From Rutidosis leptorrhynchoides (lineage: Eukaryota > Streptophyta > Magnoliopsida > Asterales > Asteraceae): a stretch of DNA of 64,000 nucleotides. The stretch lies in NCBI RefSeq assembly GCF_046630445.1, contig NC_092339.1, positions 55,351,501 through 55,415,500 on the forward strand, given 5' to 3'. The notes under the pieces are model-generated. The model was not told the origin of the DNA, made no database searches, and saw nothing but the letters and a program-made list of their open reading frames with translations. Shown here piece after piece: positions 49,363-62,357 of the stretch. Position 1 is the stretch's first letter. Each line of letters starts with the position of its first letter. The position numbers and the translations under genes are program-made.

Positions 49363-52081
49363 ATATGAAGAAAAATAAAGCTACCTTAAAGGAAAATGGC
49401 CTAAAAAAATTGTATTGCAGCTCCAAGGACTCGAACTCGTGTCCTCTTGGATACACAAGCACCCCTAAACCATTCTTCCCTTTTTGATTTTTCTGTTTTA
49501 TATTATGATTCAATTCTATTTATCTTGTTGATACTTGAGGCCCAATGCACAACCCATTTAAACTACCAATCCATTATCAAATTGCACATGTAACCTATTC
49601 GATTCCTGGATACTAACCCTAATCATAGCAGTGAACCACAATCCATTTTTCTTCGGTTAACCAAAAAAAAAACACGCTGTTATTTTCTCCATCATCGTCA
49701 AACATGGAATCACGATTATCATCTATCAATCTCACTTCGGTTTGCAGTAAAAAAAATCACGAGTAGTAGCATCATAATCTTGCATCTATTATCTCTCTCC
49801 ATATCATGGTTCATCCAAAAAAAATATATATTGTGAATAAAATAACGGATATTGGTGAACACTTGGGCCCGATTCCATTACTTTTTGATCAAATTATTAG
49901 TATGCTCTACTTGATATTTACGCCTATAACCCCACTACCGAATAATCTTTATAAATGGGGTATTCTTGCTTGGTAAAGGTTGGCTAAAAGAATAGTAACA
50001 TGCAAAAAGCAGTTTAAATTTATTATATGCAGGCAATCATTCAATTATATATAGTGGTTGTGTAGTTTGTTGGAAAGGTTGTACTCGGTTAATAATAGCA
50101 ACGTAACATCAATAGCAAAAAGAATAGATTATAGTTGATATATTGATTATGGTTGTACGTGTTTGATCAGAAGAAGATTAAGAAGGACAAGCGAGCAATT
50201 GGCAGCGGATTACTTGTGATTCATGTTAATAATAGGCAGTGAACGGAAGGTGGAATAGCAGTGAAATACTAGAATAATCTAAGGTGGTGTTTGATAGGTT
50301 ATGGTGGTTTGCAGCAGTGGTTAAATGGATATATGGTGAGAAACTATAGGTGGTTAAAAGGTGACGGTTTGCCATGGTGGTGGTGAGTTTATGTTGTTAA
50401 AAGCGTGTTGTTGCAACTAACTTCATATTCTTGATCACTAGATGGAGAGAGGGTTGGCACGTTTCATCCTCATTTAAAGATCTAGCCATAACTTGTTTTT
50501 GGATACGCCTTTACGTAGCGGGAAGTGGAATGAACGAAGTAAGTTCCAAATTTGTTGAATTTGTTTCTATTTCTATAACTTTAATACTCCGTAATTGTTT
50601 TGTTTGCAACTTTTAATTTGTTGTGTGGTGTTTTATGGTGGCGATTCATGGTTAGAGAGAGAGAGGTGATATGGAAGATGGTGTTCGGTTGTTCCATAGA
50701 AGAGAATAAATAATTCTAATAAGGAAGTGTTTGAGTTATGCTGTAACAAGAATTGGTTGCTTATTGTATAGATTGGATGCATTCGACAAGAAGAATCAAT
50801 CCTGATATAAATATATAAAAAATATAAAAGTTGAATGAGACTCCAAACTGAATTTGTTTCTGTAATGTGAATTGATATCAATGGTTGTATTGTAGTGTGA
50901 TCATGGTCGACAGGAATCTTTGTGCAGAAGAAAAAAAATATAACCGATAGGGATGGCTAACAGATTCTGTAATATATATGATTCGGATATTCATCAATCT
51001 AAATTTAAATAATTACATATGTTAATACCCAAATTTCTGTTAATTTCCTTATTATTGATAATAAAGATATTAATAACAATAATAATATCAATAAGTCATT
51101 TTTATAATAACAGTAACAATAATTATAACATTTTTAATAGTTTTAGTAATAATATTCTTAATATTAATAATAGTAATAATGATGGTAGTAAATTGTATTA
51201 TTTTTATAGTAATACTAATAATAATAACTTATAATAATAATGATTATTAATGATATTAATAATAACAATTATAATATTAATAATAATATAATAAATCATA
51301 ATAATTTATATGTATCTAAATTTACATATATATATTATATATTGGAAATAATAACATTAATGTTAATATTAAAATTAATAATAATAATGAAAGTAATAAT
51401 GGTAATAATATCAATATAATAATTATATTTAAACTTGTAATTAAATTTAATACATTAATATTATCTTTTATTAGTTATGTCATATCCAATAATTATATAT
51501 TATATTCTATAATATCATATATTGAACACTTAATATTTATACATTTTATATATATACAACTATATACAAATAATAATATTTATGTATAAAAATCATATAT
51601 ACATTCATACTACTATATTTATATGTAATTATGTTTTAAATATAAATTTTTAATTCTTAAATAAATGTATTAATTATATATATATTAAAATAGTTAAACT
51701 CCAAGTTCAACATTATATATTTAATACTTTATTAACGTTGACAATTTATGTTCGAAATCATTTATATTCAATTATACCCTATATATTCCAAATAACAAGT
51801 TTTAGTTATTTTAAGTTATCTTTCATAATAACTAAATCACATAATAGTTCGTAGATATATTTAATTTATTATATAGAATTATTTACATATATAATTATCT
51901 ATATATATACATTTTTGTTTACATTTAAAAGATCGTGAATCGTCGGAAACAATCAAAGGTCAAATGAATTCATTAAGATAGTTCAAAATTTTTAAGACTT
52001 AACATTACAAACTTTGCTTATCGTGTCGAAATCATATTAAGATTAAGTTTAAATTTGGTCGAAAATTTCCGGGTCGTCACA
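48139..52081 (-). repeat. Element E LTR, left copy
   Basis: About 3943 bp, beginning TGAAATGACCCGTCC and ending GGGTCGTCACA. It contains about three copies of GGTGGCAATTATCATGTCCA (about 48573-48662), long AAT runs at 49153-49361 and AT-rich DNA. The hairpin at 48296-48309 has one mismatch (CAATC/GGTTG). Frames at 49143-49487, 50431-50616 and 51019-51234 are low-complexity or LTR noise. Confidence 0.85.
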
Positions 52082-52556
52082 GTACCTACCCTTTAAAGAA
52101 ATTTCGTCCCGAAATTTGAGTGATGTCGTCATGGTTAACAATAAAAAATGTTTTCATGACGAATATAAGTTGATAATAGAGTTTTATCGTTATTGATAAA
52201 TATAGATAAAACGATTCGATTATGTGGAGCGTTCGAGTGAAGTTGACACAAAAATTTGAGATAAAAATCTAACTTTTGATGTAGTCACGTTTGACTTTAG
52301 AAAATAAGGCGCGTCTTAACTTTTAACGTTGCCTTGGTTGAATTCCGGAATTCAAAGGATTTAAAGAAAACCTTCGAAATCTAAAGGATTTGATTCTTCG
52401 GCGAATAAGGAGATTAAGATCTCTATAATTAAATACGATGATCTACCTCGATTACTCTGTCTGATATCTCCATTATATATTAACTTCTTCTGTTTCCATT
52501 ATTTTCACCATTCCTATACTTTCTTTCTTAGTTCATGCATCCAAAAGATTGTGAAA

Positions 52557-52730
52557 ATGCTTAATCCAGTTCTAATCCTTGATATTTTCCTAATTATCAT
52601 TTCTATCATCCTTCCTTTCAATCTTCCGCCAGAAGAATCTGTTTACTTCGACTATTACCTTGGGGTTATAGTGCTTTTAATTCTCCCGTGTCTTTATGTT
52701 GCGATAAACATTGATATTCACGATTTGTAA
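52557..52730 (+). CDS. antisense small ORF 1 of element E, copy 1
   Basis: 57 codons from ATG 52557 to TAA 52728-52730, opposite to the element. Two hydrophobic helices (about residues 5-22 and 34-52) flank LPPEESVYF. It is the same length as the ORF in C (10572-10745), with about 37 identical residues and no gaps. Copy 2 is at 60700-60873. The function is unknown; a small membrane protein is possible. Confidence 0.5.
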   Translation: MLNPVLILDIFLIIISIILPFNLPPEESVYFDYYLGVIVLLILPCLYVAINIDIHDL

Positions 52731-52733
52731 TTT

Positions 52734-53069
52734 ATGCGTTGTTATCGGGCTTTATATCTCCCCTTATATTTTAATGTCCATATTTCTGTTTCCTATAATC
52801 ATTGTCATCCACAGTTAATACTCCCTCCTATTTGCTGCAATTTATACTCCAATTTCTATTTAGGAGCTTTGTCCCTTCGTTTCTTCTTCTTGCGATTGGG
52901 CATATCTTGTAATGGTCCAGAATTCGCAGATATAAGTTTTAGAATGAACATTGTTAATGTTCTAAGAAGGGAATGGAAATGGCACGATCTTAATTTTGTT
53001 AAATTACTAGAATACCCTGGAAAAGACCGAATCATCAAGAAATATTTTCTTGATATTTTAGAGGTTTAA
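52734..53069 (+). CDS. antisense ORF 2 of element E, copy 1
   Basis: 111 codons from ATG 52734, in phase with ORF 1 and separated from it by TAA TTT. Cys/Tyr/Phe-rich start (SYNHCHPQL, ICCNLY), then a basic patch SLRFFFLRL, CNGPEFADISF and a charged end KLLEYPGKDRIIKKYFLDIL. Copy 2 (60877-61212) is almost identical and C has a shortened form. No family is recognised. It could be the second part of one antisense gene. Confidence 0.45.
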   Translation: MRCYRALYLPLYFNVHISVSYNHCHPQLILPPICCNLYSNFYLGALSLRFFFLRLGISCNGPEFADISFRMNIVNVLRREWKWHDLNFVKLLEYPGKDRIIKKYFLDILEV

Positions 53070-53461
53070 ATAGAATACAAGAGTCGTGTAACATGGCACA
53101 TGATGACGTTAGAGTCTGTGAATCATCACATTTCATTAGAAACTCAGCATGACTTACTGTAATATAATCACGTTGATCAAGTGTCATTATATTATACTAA
53201 CTCACACATCAATTTCCAACACTACTCCAGAAGTCATTCATAATTTAAACTCGAATTTTAAAGAAGTTTAGAAACTAAAATGGTTTACTTTATGATGTAA
53301 TACGGATAGCACGAAGAGATAACTAAATTCGGACAAGAAGAGTTATGAAAATAACCTCAGAAATATCGAAGATATTTATGATGATAATTTGGGATTTCTA
53401 ATTTCGATGGTTGATGAAGAAAGATTTTACGCAAGATTTTAACATGAGTACGGAGCAAGAT
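53070..53461. other. Element E internal spacer, copy 1
   Basis: No gene seen. It is colinear with element C 11095-11480 and with 61213-61606. Confidence 0.5.
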
Positions 53462-53668
53462 ATTCGTTGAAGGTTTCATCGGATCCAGAATTACCTGGAT
53501 TCTTTGAATATAGGGTATGGTCCTTGAATTTGTCTTTGGTCTCCTTCGTGGTTAGCTCAATCCGTTTTCCAGTTCTAACCTTTCTGAGCTTTTCCAACAT
53601 ACTATTCTTTATCATAAAACTTCCGATGATTAATGTCGTTTTACGGTTTTTCTGCTTCATCAGCATTT
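53462..53668 (-). pseudogene. poly(A)-binding protein fragment in element E, copy 1
   Basis: The minus strand reads NADEAEK, a stop, then RKFYDKE, a TAG where Trp is expected, YVGKAQK, then a degraded linker with shifts. It matches the fragment in C (11481-11695), which fixes the identity. The decay is greater here than in copia D. Confidence 0.65.
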
Positions 53669-55299
53669 CGATGACTAGTTCGCAGTTCGGGGTGTTTTTC
53701 AGAAACTTCACATTCAAGCATGTAAGTCCAGATGATAGACGTTATATGTACACATATAACTGTTGGCATAGGCACGCTGCGAGATTTCAAAATACTGATT
53801 GCTAATTCCCGGTAATTGGTATGGCAATTCTTGTTACAAGATGTGGATGAGTACATGATGAGACTTCAATAGATAAATATAGTGATTTGTCAGAGGGATT
53901 TAAACAAGGAGCAACGAGATTACTGGTATGTCTGCTGGTAATATGGTAGAATATAAAAGGTTCCCTGGTAACAATAAAAGAGCACGCATATATATATCAA
54001 GGTTATAATAAGGTTGTTTCGATCGAAAAGTCAAAGTTGATTTGCTGGAGCTGTGACAAAATTAGCTATCTCGAACAGGAGTTGCAAGGTTATTTTCGGT
54101 AATAATAACGCCAAAGAAGCTAGCACAGATACGTGTTAAACGTTTACTCAGGTTTCGAGTATTTTCAGGTGCATGACTATATGCATCAATCTTTTCTTCT
54201 GTAGATGAAGTGCGGTTGGTTCATCCTCTCAATTGAGGTGTTTTCAAGAATTATGAAAGGTTTGAAGGCAGATTAGAATTGTCAAGATACAAATGGCGTT
54301 TAAAATGAAGTCAAGTGGCAAATTTGAAGAAATGTTTAGTTTCATATGTTATAATCAATATTTTAATTCATTTTAATTGTCCAATGTCATTAGTCCACAG
54401 TCGATAATTCACAGTTAACAGTCCAATAATTCATATATAGCTTAATATATAATATTCGAATTAATTAATATGTATTGTGACCCGTGTACATGTCTCAGAC
54501 TCGATCACAACTCAAACTATATATATTATTGTAGAGTCAACCTCAACCCTGTATAGCTAACTCCAGCATTACTGGATATAGAGTGTCTATGGTTATTCCA
54601 AATAATATATATAGATGCGTCGATATGATATGTCAAAACCTTGTATACGTGTCCCGATATTTAAAGTGCGTAAAATAAATAACAGGAATTAAATGACGAT
54701 AAATAAATTACGAGAATTAAAATTGCGATAAATAAAAGGTAATACGGAATTAACAGTTAGCTAGGAACAGTTAGCGTGGATTCTTAACAAAATTTTTCAT
54801 AGTTAATTTGTCTGTTTCTAACAATTTTTATTTTGTCATATGTTTTCTTCATTATGCCACTTGTTGGATTCTGATAGGTCAAAATTCAAATATGAAATTG
54901 AATGAAAATGGTTATTCTGCGGTGAACGGATACGTATATCAGTGGTTGTAAGTAGGATAGTAAATGACTGTTGAATCAGCTTCGAAGAATGTACATTGTA
55001 ACTTATTAATGTGAAATCTGAATATTCCTCGGGTATTACCTACCCGTTAAAATATTTTCACAATTAACACTTTGTACGAAAGAATTTTTAATTGCAATCT
55101 TTATGAAAACATATATACATATATATTTTCTTCAGATGTAATCATGGATTCATTGAGTTATTATGATATTAAACTCATTTGGTTTACCGTTAGAACTAGA
55201 ATACATTATCTCTAAAACATTTAGAGATTACTTAATCGTCATGAAGAACGAAGATAATCAATGTAGAACGATACGTAGAACGATACGTAGAATGATGAT
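53669..55299. other. Element E internal sequence without recognisable genes
   Basis: Broken minus-strand frames (53641-53856) parallel element C 11696-12100. AT-rich sequence follows. I see no pol domain. A stretch at about 54480-54680 repeats the phrase ACTCGATCACAACTCAAACT and has TATATA runs, but no border is clear. Confidence 0.45.
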
Positions 55300-55798
55300 T
55301 ATACTCGAGGTACAGAATGAGATGTTGAGGCATGGATTGTTGATGGTACTGGTGCTATTACTGATGGTACTATTGGTGCTGGTGATGTTGCTGAAGCTGG
55401 TACATTTTGTTCCATATTCTCCAAATTTATTTTTCGAGCTCGAAGTTTGTTGACTTCTTCTATTATTTCGGGGTGATTGTCGGTTGGAACGAGCGAATGA
55501 ATAAGGTTTAGAATTTTAGATAGAATATAATCTTGGCGAGATATTCGGGAAATGAGAGAGAAAATAGTATTACAAACAGGTTCGCCGGTAAGTGTTTCAG
55601 GTTCATCGCCAAGAGGTAAATTCGGTTGGTGGAAGGGATCGCCTTCTTCGCATCTCCATTGATTAAGTCGACTACGATTCCATCAGATGAATTGGGTATG
55701 ACTGATTGGTTGATTCATTCTGTTGACGCTGATAGGTGAAACTCCATATTGGAATAGCTGTCGGAATCCGAGGAATTCGAACTGGTCGAGGGATTCAT
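55300..55798 (-). pseudogene. gag N-terminal region of element E (decayed)
   Basis: It starts at ATG 55798 (minus), about 430 nt after the PBS. A Ser-rich start and a frameshift come first. Then EGDPFHQPNLPLGDEPETL, TGEPVCNTIFSLISRIS and TDNHPEIIEEVNKLRAR match element C's gag in the same order, followed by a Ser/Pro-rich tail. At least one shift and one stop break it. The plus-strand frame 55163-55453 is its shadow. Confidence 0.6.
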
Positions 55799-56216
55799 CT
55801 CGTACGATCAGATGAAGGACTTTCGATAAGAATTAGATTATAGGATGTAGATTAGTACCCTGCAGTACATAATTTACATATACATATATAATACTAAAAT
55901 CCCATAAGTTACGGAGGAATCTACGAAAGTTGTCAGGCAAAGTCTACAGTAACAGATATGCTAAGATATGAATTAGCAGATACGCTAAGATACGAATTTT
56001 GTCTATACACTATTCATGCAATCATTGCAGTAAGATGTGTCTAGACTAAGAATGATAAGCAGGTAATTTCCTAAGGATGATAAACAGATGATTTCCGACA
56101 AAAATGATAAGCAAAACTTTTGACATGCAGACACGGTCGAAGTCCAGACTTACCAATGCATCCTAATGACTATCAGTTAGCTACACTAATGCAAGACCTG
56201 GTTCATTAAGACCACC

Positions 56217-56228
56217 GCTATGATACCA
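56217..56228 (-). promoter_or_regulatory. Primer-binding site of element E
   Basis: The minus strand TGGTATCATAGC has one mismatch to TGGTATCAGAGC and lies two bases from the LTR at 56231. Confidence 0.75.
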
Positions 56229-56230
56229 AC

Positions 56231-57273
56231 TAAAATGACCCGTCCTAATCCATCTGGACGAAATCTTCAACAGTTGGTCCCATTGCGAGGTTCTGACCTC
56301 TATATGCCATGAACGACTCCATGTAATATGAGTAAATGCACAGCGGAAGATTTCTTTCATACCTGAGAATAAACATGCTTTAAAGTGTCAACCAAAAGGT
56401 TGGTGAGTTCATAGGTTTATCTTAAAACAACAAAATTCATCATTTTGATAGACTACAAAATTTAAATGCTGCATGGTACAAATGGGCCCGAATCCTATAC
56501 CCACCTGTAATGTACATGCTATATCTTTTAAATACAGTACATCTTTCTCTTGTACGAAACCATTTTCATAAATCATAGTAACCGTACACATATCTTGTGC
56601 ACAAAAATAACATACACATAACCTGTGTATAAAATCATTCTCTCGATATATAACATTCACATCAACTGGTGGCAATTATCATGTCCACATAATTCAATGG
56701 TGGCAATTATCATGTACATATAATTCAATGGTGGCAATTATCATGTCCACATAATTCAATGGTGGCAATTATCATGTCCACATAATTCAATAATAATCCG
56801 CAGAACTTCTGTCTGCATAATAATTCATTCGAGGAATGTTTTGCTTGTGTCTATCTCGTCAAACATTTATAAAAGCATTTCATGTATTCGCAGTTCAAAA
56901 TATATTTCAAAAGCATTTAATAAAGCAGTTGTAAAAAAACAGCGCATGTATTCTCAGTCCCAAAAATGTAAAGAGTAAAAGGGAGCAAATGAACTCACCA
57001 TACTGTATTTTATAGTAAAAATACATATGACGACATTAAACAAGTGTAGGGTTGGCCTCGGATTCATGAACCTATATCATTTATATATATTAACATATAT
57101 AATTAACATGTAATAATAATCAAACCCATTTGTATATATTAATTTATATATTACTTATTTAAAATAGTAATGTAATATTTATATAGTTATTATATATGTA
57201 TTTGATATATTTTTGTATAAATAACTTATGGTTTGTTAAAATAATGAATTTACTAATACTAAAATAGTGTTAA

Positions 57274-57336
<63 letters not shown>

Positions 57337-57389
57337 TAATACTAATTATAATGATAATAATTTTTAATAACAATATTAATACTTATCAT

Positions 57390-57479
<90 letters not shown>

Positions 57480-60224
57480 GTAATAATAATAATACAAATG
57501 AAGAAAAATAAAGCTACCTTAAAGGAAAATGGCCTAAAAAAAATTGTATTGCAGCTCCAAGGACTCAAACCCGTGTCCTCTTGGATACACAGGCACCCCT
57601 AAACCATTCTTCCCTTTTTGATTTTTCTGTTTTATAGTATGATTCAATTCTATTTAACTTGTTGATACTTGAGGCCCAATGCACAACCCATTTAAACTAC
57701 CAGTCCATTATCAAATTGCACATGTAACCTATTCGATTCCTGGATACTAACCCGAATCATAGCAGTGAACCACAATCCATTTTTCTTCGATTAACCAAAA
57801 AAAAAACACGCTGTTATTTTCTCCATCATCGTCAAACATGGAATCACGATTATCATCCATCAATCTCACTTCGGTTTGCAGTAAAAAAAATCACGAGTAG
57901 TAGCATCATAATCTTGCATCTATTATCTCTTTCCATATCATGGTTCATCCAAAAATATATATATATTGTGAATAAAATAACGGATATTGGTGAACACTTG
58001 GGCCCGATTCCATTACTTTTTGATCAAATTATTAGCATGCTCCACTTGATATTTACGCCTATAACCCCACTACCGAATAATCTTTATAAATGGGGTATTC
58101 TTGCTTGGTAAAGGTTGGCTAAAAGAATAGTAACATGCAAAAAGCAGTTTGAATTTATTATATGCAGGCAATCATTCAATTATATATAGTGGTTGTGTAG
58201 TTTGTTGCAAAGGTTGTACTCGGTTAATAATAACAACGTAACATCAATAGCAAAAAGAATAGATTATAGTTGATATATTGATTATGGTTGTACGTGTTTG
58301 ATCAGAAGAAGATTAAGAAGGACAAGCGAGCAATTGGCAGGGGATTACACGTGATTCATGTTAATAATAGGCTGTGAACGGAAGGTGGAATAGCGGTGAA
58401 ATATTAGAATAATCTAAGGTGGTGTTTGATTGGTTATGGTGGTTTGCAGCGATGGTTAAATGGATATATGGTGAGAAACTATAGGTGGTTAAAAGGTGAC
58501 GGTTTGCCATGGTGGTGGTGAGTTTATGTTGTTAAAAGCGTGTTGCTGCAACTAACTTCATATTCTTGATCACTAGATGGAGAGCGGGTTGGCACGTTTC
58601 ATCCTCATTTAAAGATCTAGCCATAACTTGTTTTTGGATACGCCTTTACGTAGCGGGAAGTGGAATGAACGAAGTAAGTTCCAAATTTGTTGAATTTATT
58701 TCTATTTCTATAACTTTAATACTCCGTAATTGTTTTGTTTGCAACTTTTAATTTGTTGTGTGGTGTTTTATGGTGGCGATTCATGGTTAGAGAGAGAGAG
58801 GTGATATGGAAGATGGTGTTCGGTTGTTCCATAGAAGAGAAGAAATAATTCTAATAAGGAAGTGTTTGAGTTATGCTGTAACAAGAATTGGTTGCTTGTT
58901 GTATAGATTGGATGCATTCGACAAGAAGAATCAATCCTGACAGAAATAAATAAAAAAAATATAAAAGTTGAATGAGACTCCTAACTGAATTTGTTTCTGT
59001 AATGTGACTTGATATCAATGGTTGTATTGTAGTGTGATCATGGTCGACAGGAATCTTTGAGCAAAAGAAAAAAAATATAACCGATAGGGATGGCTAACAG
59101 ATTCTGTAATATATCTGATTCGGATATTCATCAATCTAAATTTAAATAATTACATATGTTAATACCCAAATTTCTGTTAATTTCCTTATTATTGATAATA
59201 AAGATATTAATAACAATAATAATATCAATAAGTCGTTTTTATAATAACAGTAACAATAATTATAACATTTTTAATAGTTTTAGTAATAATATTCTTAATA
59301 TTAATAATAGTAATAATGTTGGTAGTAACTTGTATTATTTTTATAGTAATACTAATTATGATAACTTATAATAATAATGATTATTAATGATACTAATAAT
59401 AACAATTATAATATTAATAATAATATAATAAATCATAATAATTTATATGTATCTAAATTTACATCTATATATTATATATTGGAAATAATAACATTAATGT
59501 TAATATTAATATTAATATTAATAATAATAATGAAAGTAATAATAGTTATAATATCAATATAATAATTATATTTAAACTTGTAATTAAATTTAATACATTA
59601 ATATTATCTTTTATTAGTTATGTCATATCCAATAATTATATATTATATTCTATAATATCATATATTGAACACTTAATATTTATACATTTTATATATATAC
59701 AACCATATACAAATAATAATATTTATGTATAAAAATCATATATACATTCATACTACTATATTTATATGTAATTATGTTTTAAATATAAATTTTTAATTCT
59801 TAAATAAATGTATTAATTATACATATATTAAAATAGTTAAACTCCAAGTTTAACATTATATATTTAATACTTTATTAACGTTGACAATTTATGTTCGAAA
59901 TCATTTATATTCAATTATACCATATATATTCCAAATAACAAGTTTTAGTTATTTTAAGTTATCTTTCATAATAACTAAATCACATAATATTTCGTAGATA
60001 TATTTAATTTATTATATAGAATTATTTACATATATAATTATCTATATATATACATTTCTGTTTACATTTAAAAGTTCGTGAATCGTCGAAAACAGTCAAA
60101 GGTCAAATGAATTCATTAAGATAGTTCAAAAATTTTGAGACTTAACATTACAAACTTTGCTTATCGTGTCGAAATCATATTAAGATTAAGTTTAAATTTG
60201 GTCAGAAATTTCCGGGTCGTCACA
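56231..60224 (-). repeat. Element E LTR, middle copy
   Basis: About 3994 bp, close to 48139-52081. It has four copies of the GGTGGCAATTATCATG unit (about 56668-56780) against three in the left LTR, and longer AAT runs (57276-57333 and 57391-57497). It starts TAAAATGACC (TG mutated to TA). Hairpin at 56389-56403. Frames at 56409-56675, 57267-57602, 58566-58751 and 59156-59371 are not supported. Confidence 0.85.
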
Positions 60225-60699
60225 ATACCTACCCGTTAAAGAAATTTCATCCCGAAATTTGAGTGATGTCGTCATGGTTAACAATAAAAAATATTTTCAT
60301 GACGAATATAAGTTGATAATAGAGTTTTATCGTTATTGATAAATATAGATAAAACGATTCGATTATGTGGAGCGTTCGAGTGAAGTTGTCACAAAAATTT
60401 GAGATAAAAATCTAACTTTTGATGTAGTCACGTTTGAGTTTAGAAAATAAGGCGCGTCTTAACTTTTGACGTTGCCTTGGTTGAATTCCGGAATTCAAAG
60501 GATTTAAAGAAAACCTTCGAAATCTAAAAGATTTGATTCTTCGGCGAATAAGGAGATTAAGATCTCTATAATTAAATACGATGATCTGCCTCGATTACTC
60601 TGTCTGATATCTCCATTATAAATTAACTTCTTCTGTTTCCATTATTTTCACCATTCCTATACTTTCTTTCTTAGTTCATGCATCCAAAAGATTGTGAAA

Positions 60700-60873
60700 A
60701 TGCTTAATCCAGTTCTAATCCTTGATATTTTCCTAATTATCATTTCTATCATCCTTCCTTTCAATCTTCCGCCAGAAGAATCTGTTTACTTCTACTATTA
60801 CCTTGGGGTTATAGTGCTTTTAATTCTCCCGTGTCTTTATGTTGCGATAAACATTGATATTCACGATTTGTAA
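60700..60873 (+). CDS. antisense small ORF 1 of element E, copy 2
   Basis: 57 codons, ATG 60700 to TAA 60871-60873. It differs from copy 1 by one residue that I can see (Tyr for Asp at residue 32). The frame and hydrophobic pattern are kept. Confidence 0.5.
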   Translation: MLNPVLILDIFLIIISIILPFNLPPEESVYFYYYLGVIVLLILPCLYVAINIDIHDL

Positions 60874-60876
60874 TTT

Positions 60877-61212
60877 ATGCGTTGTTATCGGGCTTTATAT
60901 CTCCCCTTATATTTTAATGTCCATATTTCTGTTTCCTATAATCATTGTAATCCACAGTTAATACTCCCTCCTATTTGCTGCAATTTATACTCCAATTTCT
61001 ATTTCAGAGCTTTGTCCCTTCGTTTCTTCTTCTTGCGATTGGGCATATCTTGTAATGGTCCAGAATTCGCAGATATAAGTTTTAGAATGAACATTGTTAA
61101 TGTTCTAAGAAGGGAATGGAAATGGCACGATCTTAATTTTGTTAAATTACTAGAATACCCTGGAAAAGACCGAATCATCAAGAAATATTTTCTTGATATT
61201 TTAGAGGTTTAA
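60877..61212 (+). CDS. antisense ORF 2 of element E, copy 2
   Basis: 111 codons, almost identical to 52734-53069 (differences include HCNPQ for HCHPQ and FRAL for LGAL). It is again in phase with ORF 1 after a single TAA. Confidence 0.45.
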   Translation: MRCYRALYLPLYFNVHISVSYNHCNPQLILPPICCNLYSNFYFRALSLRFFFLRLGISCNGPEFADISFRMNIVNVLRREWKWHDLNFVKLLEYPGKDRIIKKYFLDILEV

Positions 61213-61606
61213 ATAGAATACAAGAGTCGTGTAACATGGCACATGATGACGTTAGAGTCTGTGAATCATCACATTTCATTAGAAACTCAGCATGACTTAC
61301 TGTAATATAATCACGTTGATCAAGTGTCATTATATTATACTAACTCACGCATCAATTTCCAACACTACTCCAGAAGTCATTCATAATTTAAACTCGAATT
61401 TTAAAGAAGTTTAGAAACTAAAATGGTTTCCTTTATGATGTAATACGGATAGCACGAAGAGATAACTAAATTTGGACAAGAAGAGTTATGAAAATATCCT
61501 CAGAAATATCGAAGATATTTATGATGATAATTTGGGATTTCTAATTTCGATGGTTGATGAAGAAAGATTTTACGCAAGATTTTAACATGAGTACGGAGCA
61601 AGATAT

Positions 61607-61812
61607 TCGTTGAAGGTTTCATCGGATCCAGAATTACCTGGATTCTTTGAATATAGGGTCTGGTCCTTGAATTTGTCTTTGGTCTCCTTCGTGGTTAGCT
61701 CAATCCATTTTCCAGTTCTAACCTTTCTGAGCTTTTCCAACATACTATTCTTTATCATAAAACTTCCGACGATTAATGTCGTTTTACGGTTTTTGCTACT
61801 TCATCAGCATTT
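61607..61812 (-). pseudogene. poly(A)-binding protein fragment in element E, copy 2
   Basis: Same relic as 53462-53668, with the same stops and small differences. It shows the fragment was present before the tandem duplication. Confidence 0.65.
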
Positions 61813-62357
61813 CGATGACTAGTTCGCAGTTCGGGGTGTTTTTCAGAAACTTCACATTCAAGCATGTAAGTCCAGATGATAGACGTTATATGTACACATA
61901 TAAATGTTGGCATAGGCATGCTGCGAGATTTCAAAATACTGATTGCTAATTTTCGGTAATTGGTATGGCAATTCTTGTTACAAGATGTGGATGAGTACAT
62001 GATGAGACTTCAATAGATAAATATAGTGATTTATCGGAGGGATTTAAACCAAGGAGCAACGAGATTACTGGTATGCCTGCTGGTAATATGATAGAATATA
62101 AAAGGTTCTCTGGTAACAATAAAAGAGCACGCATATATATTAAGGTTATAATAAGGTTGTTTCGATCGAAAAGTCGAAGTTGATTTGCTAGAGCTGTGAA
62201 AAAATTAGCTATCTCAAACAAGAGTTGCAAGGTTATTTTCGGTAATAATAACGCCAAAGTAGCTAGCACAGATACGTGTTAAACGTTTACTCAGGTTTCG
62301 AGTATTTTCAGATACGTGTTAAACGTTTACGCAGGTTTCGTTCACTCAGGTGATTAA
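61813..62357. other. end of the second E internal copy and junction
   Basis: It follows 53669-54170 closely to about 62321. At the end, GATACGTGTTAAACGTTTAC and CAGGTTTCG appear twice in 60 bp, then gypsy pol sequence starts. No gene is seen. Confidence 0.6.

Larger units (their letters stand above)
48139..62325 (-). mobile_element. Element E: tandem LTR-internal-LTR-internal array, relative of C
   Basis: Order along the plus strand: LTR 48139-52081, internal 52082-56230, LTR 56231-60224, then a second internal copy 60225 to about 62325. The second internal is nearly identical to 52082-54170 and is then truncated. The PBS position and gag show the element runs on the minus strand. As in C, gag relics, antisense ORFs and the poly(A)-binding-protein fragment are present and no pol is found. 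The tandem form fits unequal LTR recombination followed by truncation. Both LTRs abut internal sequence, so the right-hand LTR border is set by TG...CA and may be off by about ten bases. Confidence 0.82.

Noticed and set aside
49143..49487. Long poly-Ile frames here and at 57267-57602, 16293-16478 and 7000-7239
   Set aside because: They are translations of AAT/TAA microsatellites in LTRs, not genes.
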